A stretch of 64,000 nt of DNA from Marinobacterium lutimaris (lineage in GTDB: Bacteria; Pseudomonadota; Gammaproteobacteria; Pseudomonadales; Balneatricaceae). The notes under the pieces were generated by a model that was not told the origin of the DNA, searched no databases, and saw nothing but the letters and a program-made list of their open reading frames with translations. Of the stretch, positions 17,395 through 25,907 are shown in pieces (the first letter of the stretch is position 1; each line of letters begins with the position of its first letter). A program made the position numbers and the translations under genes. The DNA lies in assembly GCF_900108065.1 (NCBI RefSeq), contig NZ_FNVQ01000003.1, positions 62,001 to 126,000 on the forward strand, in the 5' to 3' direction.

Positions 17395-18447
17395 ATGCTG
17401 AACAAGACGAGCCTGACCACCGCCCTGGCCACACTGACATTAACGGCGAGCCTTGGCGCCTATGCCGAGCAGCCGATCGTTATGCATGTTGCCACCGCAG
17501 GTCCTCCGGGCCATGTGCAGAACAGCGTCGTGTTCCCCACCTGGGGCAAATGGATTGAAGAGGCCACCGAGGGTCGGGTCAAGATCAAGCTTGAGTATGG
17601 TCTGGGCGACCAGAGCTCCTACTTCACCCTGGTGGAAGATGGCGTTGCGGACGCCACCTGGAGCTTCCACGGCTATGTGCCGGGGCGTTTCCGCCTCACC
17701 GAAATGGTGGAACTGCCAAACCTGGGTGTGAATGCTGAAGCAGCCTCTGCCGCCTACTGGGATGTGTACCAGCAGTATTTCGCCGATGCCGGAGAACACT
17801 CGGGTGTTGAACTGATGGGGCTATTCACCCATGGGCCGGGGCAGATCTTCAGCAAACGGCCGCTGGAATCACTGGCGGATCTCAAGGGTCAGAAGATACG
17901 CCTGGGCGGCGGTATCCAGCAGGAGCTCGGCGAACGCCTGGGCGTAACCGCGGTCAGCGCACCGGGGCCGAAGGTCTATGAGCTGATGCAGCAGGGGATC
18001 GTCGACGGCGTGTTTATGCCCGCCGCCAGCGAAAAAGACTTCCGTCTCGCTGAGGTCGCACCCCACTTGACTCTGATGCCAGGAGGCCTGTACCTGGGCA
18101 GCTTTGCCATCGTCGCCAACGAGGATTTCCTCGATCAGCTGTCAGACAAAGATCGCCAGGCGATCATGGATGTGTCCGGCGCGCGACTCTCGGCGCTGGC
18201 CGGCAAGGCCTGGGATCAGTCCGATAAAAACGGCCTCGCCGAGGCGGAGAAATACCAGGTAACCATCCAGCAGGTTGGCGCGGATGATCCCATGGTCAGC
18301 GAGTTTCGTCAGCTCACCGCCGATCTGGATCAGCAGTGGATCGATAGCGTCAGCGATATTGATGTAGACGCACAGGCAGCGCTGAAGGCGTTCCGCGATG
18401 CAGCCCAGGCCTACCAGGCTAAACAGAGCGCCACCGCATCGCGCTGA
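17395..18447 (+). CDS. Orphan TRAP solute receptor DctP (Rieske-linked)
   Basis: A 350-aa periplasmic receptor with a signal peptide (about 1-24, TLTASLGAYA) and the DctP features LKGQKIRLGGGIQQ and GLFTHGPGQIFSKRP. It is clearly paralogous to the receptor at 722-1759: both share EEATEGRV, HGYVPGRF, FTHGPG, LGER, QQG(I/V)(I/V)DGVFMP and GG(L/M)YLGSF. No DctQ or DctM gene accompanies it, so it may deliver its ligand to the DctQM encoded at the left edge or to another set. It lies 45 bp after the Rieske oxygenase and is followed by a terminator. Confidence 0.88.
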   Translation: MLNKTSLTTALATLTLTASLGAYAEQPIVMHVATAGPPGHVQNSVVFPTWGKWIEEATEGRVKIKLEYGLGDQSSYFTLVEDGVADATWSFHGYVPGRFRLTEMVELPNLGVNAEAASAAYWDVYQQYFADAGEHSGVELMGLFTHGPGQIFSKRPLESLADLKGQKIRLGGGIQQELGERLGVTAVSAPGPKVYELMQQGIVDGVFMPAASEKDFRLAEVAPHLTLMPGGLYLGSFAIVANEDFLDQLSDKDRQAIMDVSGARLSALAGKAWDQSDKNGLAEAEKYQVTIQQVGADDPMVSEFRQLTADLDQQWIDSVSDIDVDAQAALKAFRDAAQAYQAKQSATASR

Positions 18448-18458
18448 TAAAGCTCATC

Positions 18459-18494
18459 GACAGAGGCCAAAAGCGACACGCCCAGGCCTCTGTC
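18459..18494 (+). terminator. Terminator after the orphan DctP gene
   Basis: Stem GACAGAGGCC / GGCCTCTGTC (10 bp, perfect), followed by TTCTGCC. It closes the Rieske-DctP unit. Confidence 0.7.
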
Positions 18495-18555
18495 TTCTGC
18501 CTGGATGCCACTTCGGGAAGAGCACAGCTTCGGGCTAAAACAACGTCCGCAAGTA

Positions 18556-18584
18556 TGGACATTAGTTAATATATTAATAACAAT
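18556..18584 (+). promoter_or_regulatory. hpaR promoter with embedded operator
   Basis: TGGACA (18556-18561), 17-bp spacer TTAGTTAATATATTAAT, then AACAAT. The spacer is the operator palindrome (core 18566-18577). It lies about 75 bp before the chosen hpaR start and suggests autoregulation. Confidence 0.6.
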
Positions 18585-18655
18585 ACCGACCGTTATATAT
18601 GAATGAAATATCCCCTGTCCGCCTTCGGACCTGGCCACCGGTACGGTATCCATCT

Positions 18656-19078
18656 ATGCGTAAATTCGACGACTCGATCCCCCTGAAACTGCTGAAAGCG
18701 CGCGAAGTGACCATGGGCTTCTTCCGCCCGATTCTTCAGGAGATACCGATGACCGAGCAGCAGTGGCGGGTGATCCGGGCGCTGAACGAGCATGAAGAGC
18801 TCGAGTCCAAGCAGCTTGCGGACCTGTGCTGCATCCTCAGCCCAAGCCTTACCGGCATCATCAATCGTCTTGAGCAGCAGGGCTACATCAAGCGACGCAA
18901 GTCGCCGGAAGACCAGCGCCGTACACTGATCAGCCTCACCGACAAGGCCAAGAGCATGTTTGCGGAACTGAGTCCGCGCCTGGAACAGCGCTACCGGGAT
19001 CTGGCCGCCCAGCTGACGCCGGAAGACCTGCAGACCCTGCACACGCTGCTGACGAAAGTCTGTCAGATTAAACCCTGA
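18656..19078 (+). CDS. hpaR: MarR-family repressor HpaR
   Basis: A 140-aa MarR-type winged-helix repressor matching HpaR (HpcR) of the homoprotocatechuate pathway: LKLLKAREVTMGFFRPI, MTEQQWRVIRAL, LADLCCILSPSLTGIINRLE (recognition helix, about 58-77) and SPEDQRRTLISLT (wing). HpaR represses the meta-operon until an aromatic acid binds. I chose the ATG at 18656 (MRKFDDSI) because the family starts there; a reading from 18599 adds 19 residues with no ribosome-binding site and begins close to the promoter. It is followed by the operator-flanked ALDH gene. Confidence 0.88.
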   Translation: MRKFDDSIPLKLLKAREVTMGFFRPILQEIPMTEQQWRVIRALNEHEELESKQLADLCCILSPSLTGIINRLEQQGYIKRRKSPEDQRRTLISLTDKAKSMFAELSPRLEQRYRDLAAQLTPEDLQTLHTLLTKVCQIKP

Positions 19079-19120
19079 GCTTTCCCTGCGCTCTTCGATT
19101 TAAGCGCATCCGATCTACAT

Positions 19121-19174
19121 GTTGACATTAGTTAACATGTTATCTAAAGTCTTTACTTAACATATTAACTATAA
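19121..19174 (+). promoter_or_regulatory. Promoter with double HpaR-type operator before the ALDH gene
   Basis: TTGACA (19122-19127), 17-bp spacer TTAGTTAACATGTTATC, then TAAAGT (19145-19150). A second palindrome TTAACATATTAA (19157-19168) lies over the expected start site. This gives one operator in the spacer and one downstream of the -10. Confidence 0.65.
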
Positions 19175-19279
19175 GAAGTCTTTGGGTGACAGCAGGAAAA
19201 AATATGCGCTTATTCCCTGAATAATTGCGCCTGTATTTTCCTTTACACCTCCCGCGACGACTTGCCGGAGAGAGTTCAC

Positions 19280-20710
<1,431 letters not shown>

Positions 20711-20730
20711 GTCGAACCAAGAGCGCCGCT

Positions 20731-21948
20731 ATGACCGCCGCTATGACCACCACTACGGCCGCACCTGCACCCTCCATCGCGCTGATGACGTTGATCGCCA
20801 TGGCTAGCCCCCTGGCGCTCAACCTGTTTGTCCCTGCGATGCCGGATGCGGCCCGCGAGTTGCAAACAGACATCGGGGTGATTCAGCTGAGCTTTACCGC
20901 TTATCTGTTCACCCTGGCGTTCGGGCAACTGCTGTCCGGCCCTCTGGCGGATCACTTCGGCCGTCGTCCGGTCCTGCTCGTGGGCCTTTGCCTGCATACG
21001 CTGGGTAGCCTGCTCGCAGCCTTCGCACCGGATGTTGTCACGCTGATCGGCGGTCGCGTACTTCAGGCGCTTGGCGGTAGCGCCGCGATGGTGCTGGCCA
21101 GGACGATCATTATCGACATCTACGGCCGCGAGGGCGCCGCCGCTCGCATGGGCTACATCGTCATGGCGATTGCCATCGCCCAGTCTCTGGCACCCACCAT
21201 CGGTGGTTACCTGAACCTCTGGGCCGGATCGAGCAGCGTCTTTTTTGTCTCGCTGGCCATGGGCAGTGTCGCCTTCCTGATGGCCGCGCTTCGACTGCCG
21301 GAAACCTGCACTAAAAAAAGCGACAGCCTGGAGCTGAAGGCGGTGATCGAGCGCTATGCCGCGGTTTTCAACTCCGCCGGCTATATCGGTTATGCGCTGT
21401 CGACGACCTGTATCGCGGCCGCTTTTTACATGTTTGTCGGTACTGCGCCTTATATCGTCGACCGCCTCGGCGGCAACTCGGCCGAGTTCGGTACCTGGTT
21501 CCTGACGGTATCGCTGGCGTTCATGGCGGGCAGTTTCCTCTCCACCCGGCTGGCAAAACGCGCCAGCGTCGATCAGGTGGTATTGATGGGGAATCTGCTC
21601 TCGCTGACCGGCGGCTTCACGCTGCTCTGTTTTACCCTGGCTGACGTCCTCAACTACCCCGCCCTGTTCCTGCCGATGGCGCTGGTAACCCTGGGCCGCG
21701 GACTGAGCCAACCCAACGCGCAATCGGCGGCCATCAGCTGTTCGCCCACCTCGGCGGCCACGGCGTCCGGCCTGATGGGCTTTATCCAGTTACTCGCCGG
21801 CGCGGCGATCGCACAGCTGATGCCACTGTTACTCGGTGAAACAGTACTGCCGATCGCAGCCTGTATCTGTCTGGCACCCGTGGCGGCACTGTTCGCCCAT
21901 TCCCTGGCGATGAAACATCAGGGTAACCTTGGTCACCAGGCCCGTTAG
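20731..21948 (+). CDS. Bcr/CflA-family MFS efflux transporter
   Basis: A 405-aa, 12-TM protein of the drug:proton antiporter family (Bcr/CflA). Marks are LNLFVPAMPDAARELQTD in TM1, the GQLLSGPLADHFGRRPVLL loop motif, and RVLQALGGSAAMVLARTII (motif C-like, TM4). It lies between the ALDH gene (20 bp upstream) and hpaD (47 bp downstream), so it is probably expressed with the pathway and may export toxic catechols or intermediates. The start ATG at 20731 lacks a strong ribosome-binding site; ATG 20743 is an alternative. Confidence 0.85.
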   Translation: MTAAMTTTTAAPAPSIALMTLIAMASPLALNLFVPAMPDAARELQTDIGVIQLSFTAYLFTLAFGQLLSGPLADHFGRRPVLLVGLCLHTLGSLLAAFAPDVVTLIGGRVLQALGGSAAMVLARTIIIDIYGREGAAARMGYIVMAIAIAQSLAPTIGGYLNLWAGSSSVFFVSLAMGSVAFLMAALRLPETCTKKSDSLELKAVIERYAAVFNSAGYIGYALSTTCIAAAFYMFVGTAPYIVDRLGGNSAEFGTWFLTVSLAFMAGSFLSTRLAKRASVDQVVLMGNLLSLTGGFTLLCFTLADVLNYPALFLPMALVTLGRGLSQPNAQSAAISCSPTSAATASGLMGFIQLLAGAAIAQLMPLLLGETVLPIAACICLAPVAALFAHSLAMKHQGNLGHQAR

Positions 21949-21995
21949 CAACTGCTCAATTACAATAAACCTACTAAGAATAAGAGGAATTTTTC

Positions 21996-22922
21996 ATGGG
22001 CAAACTGGCACTCGTCGCAAAGATAACGCATGTCCCCTCCATGTACCTATCGGAGCTCGACGGTCCCCAGAAAGGCAGCCGTCAGTCCGCCATCGATGGT
22101 CATAAGGAGATCGACCGACGTTGTCGTGAACTGGGCGTAGACACCATTGTCGTGTTCGATACCCACTGGCTGGTAAACGCTAACTATCACATCAACTGCG
22201 CGCCTCACTGGGCCGGCAACTACACCAGTAACGAGCTGCCCCACTTCATCTCCAACATGGAGTTTGAGATCGACGGCAACCCGGAGCTGGGCCGCATTCT
22301 CGCCCAGGAGTGCAACAAGCAGGGTGTGGAAACCCTGGCCCATGACAACACCACGCTGGATCCGGAATACGGCACCCTGGTACCGATGCGCTACATGAAC
22401 CAGGACCGCCACTACAAGGTGATCTCCGTGTCCGCCCTGTGCAGCGTGCACTACCTTAACGATTCCGCCCGCCTCGGTTGGGCGATGCGCAAGGCGATCG
22501 AAGAGCACTACGACGGCACCGTCGCTTTCTTCGCCAGCGGCTCCCTGTCACACCGCTTTGCCCAGAACGGCCAGGCACCCGAGTTCGCCAACAAGATCTG
22601 GAGCCCCTTCCTTGAGACCCTGGACCATGAAGTGGTCGAAATGTGGAAGCGCGGCGACTGGAAAACCTTCTGCGATATGCTGCCGGAATACGCTGCCAAG
22701 GGTCATGGCGAAGGCTTCATGCATGATACTGCGATGATGCTGGGCGCCCTGGGTTGGTCCGATTACGACCAGCCGGCCGAGATCATCACCCCCTATTTCG
22801 GCAGCTCCGGCACTGGCCAGATCAACGCGATCTTCCCGGTGACCGATCAGTCCGGCGACGCAGTCCCCGGGCCTCAGGCTTCCATTACCAGGGAATTTGC
22901 AGCGGGGGCAAGCCGCCTCTGA
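21996..22922 (+). CDS. hpaD: 3,4-dihydroxyphenylacetate 2,3-dioxygenase HpaD
   Basis: A 308-aa type III (LigB-fold) extradiol dioxygenase. It starts MGKLALVAKITHVPSMYLSE and carries the conserved blocks DTIVVFDTHWLVNANYHINC, GTLVPMRYMN, ASGSLSHRFA and GEGFMHDTAMMLG, all close to enterobacterial HpaD. The His and Glu metal ligands are in ITHVPS, DTHW and the downstream acidic segment. It opens the homoprotocatechuate ring to 5-carboxymethyl-2-hydroxymuconate semialdehyde. AAGAGGA precedes the ATG. A strong terminator follows. Its C-terminal extension (about residues 285-308) is slightly longer than in E. coli. Confidence 0.96.
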   Translation: MGKLALVAKITHVPSMYLSELDGPQKGSRQSAIDGHKEIDRRCRELGVDTIVVFDTHWLVNANYHINCAPHWAGNYTSNELPHFISNMEFEIDGNPELGRILAQECNKQGVETLAHDNTTLDPEYGTLVPMRYMNQDRHYKVISVSALCSVHYLNDSARLGWAMRKAIEEHYDGTVAFFASGSLSHRFAQNGQAPEFANKIWSPFLETLDHEVVEMWKRGDWKTFCDMLPEYAAKGHGEGFMHDTAMMLGALGWSDYDQPAEIITPYFGSSGTGQINAIFPVTDQSGDAVPGPQASITREFAAGASRL

Positions 22923-22982
22923 GTAAGCACTGACCAGGCAGTTGCTTGCGAGCATCTGGCTCGCTTTATTGTGTATGGTAGA

Positions 22983-23004
22983 AGGGCCCGCATTCGCGGG
23001 CCCT
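22983..23004 (+). terminator. Terminator after hpaD
   Basis: Stem AGGGCCCGC / GCGGGCCCT with loop ATTC, followed by GTCTTTG. It lies directly before the ribosome-binding site of the next Bcr/CflA gene. Confidence 0.75.
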
Positions 23005-23023
23005 GTCTTTGCCGGGGAATGGC

Positions 23024-24205
23024 ATGAAAGTAATCGCAAACCCTCACCGTCTTATCGTTCTACTTGCAGCACTCCAGGCATTTGGCCCCCTTTCGATCGA
23101 TCTCTACCTCCCCGGTTTACCGCTGATTGCTGAAGATCTCTCCAGCAGCGAATCGGAGATTCAGCTAACCATCAGTATGTTTCTGGTGGGCCTGTTTATC
23201 GGCATGCTGTTCTACGGCCCTCTCTCCGACAAATATGGCCGCAGACGCCTGCTGCTGGGTGGCATGACGCTCTACGTGCTTGCCAGCCTCGGCTGCGCCT
23301 TGGCCGCCGATGCCAGCCAGCTCGTCCTATTCCGGCTGATCCAGGCGCTTGGCGGTGCGGCCGCAGCGGTAATCGGCAGAACACTGGTACGTGATCTCTT
23401 TCCCGTGAATGAAGCCGCCCGGGTGCTCTCGCTGATGCACCTGGTCACGATGATCGCGACCCTGGTCGCACCTCTGCTGGGCGGTTATCTGCTGATTTTG
23501 CTGGGGTGGCGCTCGCTGTTTATCACGCTGGTACTCTTTTCCGCGATCACCCTCGCCTTTACCGCCTGGAAGGTGCCTGAAACCAACGTCGGCGCCTCCC
23601 GCAATGCCAGTATTGCCAGCGTGTTTGGTGCCTATTTCCGCATCGCCCGCCACCGGATCGCCATCGGTTATATCCTCTGCATGTCGCTGACCTTTTCCGG
23701 CATGTTCGCCTATATCACCTCGTCGCCGTTTATCTATATCGGCTATTTCGGTCTTGAACCTCAGCTGTACGCCTGGCTGTTCAGCCTGAATATCGCGGGG
23801 GTAATCTTTTTCGTCACGCTTAACGCACGCTTCGTCAGACATGTCGGCACCCAACCGCTACTGTTCGCGGGCACGATTTGCGCCGCTCTGTCCGGTATTC
23901 TGCTGATGGTCGGAGGCCTGTTCGAGGTGGGAGGCCTGGCGCTGATCGTGATCGGCCTGCTTGGCTTTATCGGTGTCACCGGCGTGATCGGTTCCAACTG
24001 CATGGCCAGCCTGCTGTCGCACTATCCGCAACAGGCGGGTGCTGCGGCCGGCTTGGGTATCTCGGTTCAGTTCGGCCTGGGAGCGCTAACCAGCACCCTG
24101 GCCAGCGCCATTCACGACGGTACGCCCATGCCGATGACCCTGCTGATCGGCTGCTGCGGTTTGGGCGCTCTCGGGGCACTGATGCTGACGCGGGAAAAGC
24201 GCTGA
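23024..24205 (+). CDS. Bcr/CflA-family MFS efflux transporter (second copy)
   Basis: A 393-aa, 12-TM Bcr/CflA-type transporter. It has FGPLSIDLYLPGLPLIAEDL in TM1, LFYGPLSDKYGRRRLLLGG at loop 2-3 and RLIQALGGAAAAVIGRTLVRD (TM4 motif). It is a distant paralogue of the pump at 20731-21948. The ATG at 23024 follows GGGG; an in-frame start at 23009 would lie almost within the terminator. The terminator just upstream implies separate or readthrough expression. The substrate is unknown. Confidence 0.85.
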   Translation: MKVIANPHRLIVLLAALQAFGPLSIDLYLPGLPLIAEDLSSSESEIQLTISMFLVGLFIGMLFYGPLSDKYGRRRLLLGGMTLYVLASLGCALAADASQLVLFRLIQALGGAAAAVIGRTLVRDLFPVNEAARVLSLMHLVTMIATLVAPLLGGYLLILLGWRSLFITLVLFSAITLAFTAWKVPETNVGASRNASIASVFGAYFRIARHRIAIGYILCMSLTFSGMFAYITSSPFIYIGYFGLEPQLYAWLFSLNIAGVIFFVTLNARFVRHVGTQPLLFAGTICAALSGILLMVGGLFEVGGLALIVIGLLGFIGVTGVIGSNCMASLLSHYPQQAGAAAGLGISVQFGLGALTSTLASAIHDGTPMPMTLLIGCCGLGALGALMLTREKR

Positions 24206-24218
24206 GCTGACAGGGAAA

Positions 24219-24670
24219 TAAAAATCCACCTGCATGGCAGGTGGCTTTGCATCAAGCTCCCTATAAGGGAGCCTGGATAAACCTACCGACGAATGCCGGG
24301 ATCACACAAATCCGAATCCTTTTTTAGGCCGGTCTCGGCTGCTGGCGAGCAAAGAGACTTGTGCGGACAAGTCCCTTTGCAATCCCAAACCGCCCCTAAG
24401 GCTTGGTCGGCTACGCCGACTTCCCTGCGCTTCTCGTCTGAAAGAGCGGGACAGGCTTTCCCTCAACATAAGTCGCAGCGTTGCTGCTCAAACAGCCTGT
24501 CCCTTATCTCTCTTTCAGCCTGTGATGCTCGGCTGCACCAAAGGGGATGGATTGCTGCGCTCAGATAGCCACTAGACATCGAGCCCCGTTATCGATACGT
24601 CACGAGAAAGGCATAGCCTCGACTAAACGATCACCACCTCCATGGGAGGTGGTTTAAGAGCGACAACAAA
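24219..24670. mobile_element. Structured interspersed element, copy 1 (IS200/IS605-derived PATE-like candidate)
   Basis: A 452-bp non-coding element, also present at 42642-43081. It runs from TAAAAATCCACC to GAGCGACAACAAA. Near-identical hairpins lie close to both ends: CCACCTGC-ATG-GCAGGTGG (24226-24244) and CCACCTCC-ATG-GGAGGTGG (24634-24652), in the same orientation. Internal stems include GCAAAG.GACTTGT / ACAAGTC.CTTTGC and a long CTGAAAGAG...CTCTTTCAG arm enclosing GGGACAGGC / GCCTGTCCC. Direct terminal hairpins without inverted repeats are typical of IS200/IS605 derivatives. Short open frames inside are not convincing genes. It occupies most of the 569-bp gap 24206-24774. Confidence 0.6.
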
Positions 24671-24674
24671 CCAC

Positions 24675-24714
24675 AAAAAATGCCACCAGGTCCGGGCCAG
24701 GTGGCGTTTTTTTG
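24675..24714. terminator. Bidirectional terminator
   Basis: Stem GCCACC / GGTGGC (24682-24705), preceded by AAAAAA and followed by TTTTTTT. It serves the convergent Bcr/CflA and porin genes. Confidence 0.8.
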
Positions 24715-24774
24715 TGACGGGCCCGATGTTGAAGGGGTTAAGCAGCGAGCCCTAAATCCGTTACGGGGAAAGCA

Positions 24775-25770
24775 TCAGAACTTAATATTAACCCCGACGG
24801 CGAAGTTGTCCGGAGTGATATCGTAGCTGCCCGCCTCAGCCCAAGCCGCCACATTGGCGTTGAAGGTTTTCTTCACCTGCACCACGACACCATCGTTGTC
24901 GTTGGCATCCACATCGGAGTCCTTATTGAAATAACCAAGGGCGGCAGAGTAGCCGTTGCTGAAGTGATAGCGCCCGGTCAGACCGTAGGAATCATAGTCG
25001 CCGGCGGGGCCAAAGGTATCGGTATTGATCTCGTAGGTGGCGCCCAGGTCCAGGTTGGAGAAACGGTAGCCGGCGCTGAAGGCGGCACGCTTATAATCGT
25101 CATCGGCCCCGGCCATCGCCTCATCGGCGATAACGAGACCGGCGCCAAGGTGCAGCGCGCCGTCATCATAGATAAGACGGAAGGATTTAACATCGATCTC
25201 GTTATCGTTGGCTTCACGTACCGAGAGGGCGGATGCGGTAAACTTGATGTTGTAGAAGGCGGGTGTCACGTACGCCAGGATATCCTGTCCCTCGTCGGCC
25301 TGACCAAAAATTCCCGCCATTCCGGTCGGCGTGACTTTGCCTGAGTGAGTCTCGTTGTACTCGAATATATTGATATTGCTGTAGAGGTCACGCAGCTGGC
25401 CGCTGGCTCCGCGGGGTGCCAGGACGAAGGTGCCGTACTGGGTCGGGAAGATCACCTTGGCATCTTTGACGTGGATATCCGATTCGCCAGCGCTGCCGCC
25501 GGTGTCTTCACTGTTGATCGCATCGGAGACATCCACATTGAGGACGTAGAGCATTTTAAACTCATCAAGTTTAACCAGACCTTTTAAGCCAAACTCCGCC
25601 TCGAATGCTTCAGGATCATAATCCTTGTCCTCAACATTGAGTACGCCGAGGCTTGTAAACATGGTGAACTCAGGCAGGGGAATTTCCGGCTTCGCCGCAT
25701 TCGCAGCATTAGCACCAAGGACAGCTGTAAACAGTGCGGAAAGCGTCAGACCGGTAAACTTGTTTTTCAT
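24775..25770 (-). CDS. Gram-negative porin
   Basis: A 331-aa outer-membrane porin. It has a signal peptide (1-26, ALFTAVLGANAANA), sixteen-strand-type alternation, and a C-terminal strand ending in Phe (NFAVGVNIKF) as required for barrel assembly. The acidic character (many Asp/Glu in loops) is typical of marine porins. It lies downstream of the SulP gene, 138 bp away, separated by AT-rich DNA with a weak operator-like CAATATATTAAT at 25812-25823. The ATG at 25770 follows AGAGG; a GTG at 25776 is possible. It may provide outer-membrane entry for the sulfatase-module substrate, which is speculative. Confidence 0.8.
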   Translation of the reverse strand: MKNKFTGLTLSALFTAVLGANAANAAKPEIPLPEFTMFTSLGVLNVEDKDYDPEAFEAEFGLKGLVKLDEFKMLYVLNVDVSDAINSEDTGGSAGESDIHVKDAKVIFPTQYGTFVLAPRGASGQLRDLYSNINIFEYNETHSGKVTPTGMAGIFGQADEGQDILAYVTPAFYNIKFTASALSVREANDNEIDVKSFRLIYDDGALHLGAGLVIADEAMAGADDDYKRAAFSAGYRFSNLDLGATYEINTDTFGPAGDYDSYGLTGRYHFSNGYSAALGYFNKDSDVDANDNDGVVVQVKKTFNANVAAWAEAGSYDITPDNFAVGVNIKF

Positions 25771-25907
25771 TGGCACAACCTCTTGGAAGGTAATTTAAAT
25801 TATTGTTGTACCAATATATTAATTTATCTAAATGCTTTTAAAATCGTATATTTCACTCTGTAAAATGATATTTATATTTTTATTAAATTATTATCAGGCA
25901 ATTAATA

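Noticed and set aside
24293-24568. Open reading frame of 91 codons inside the repeated element
   Set aside because: The matching frame in copy 2 differs in length and diverges in its second half, while the hairpins are kept. The element looks structural, not coding.
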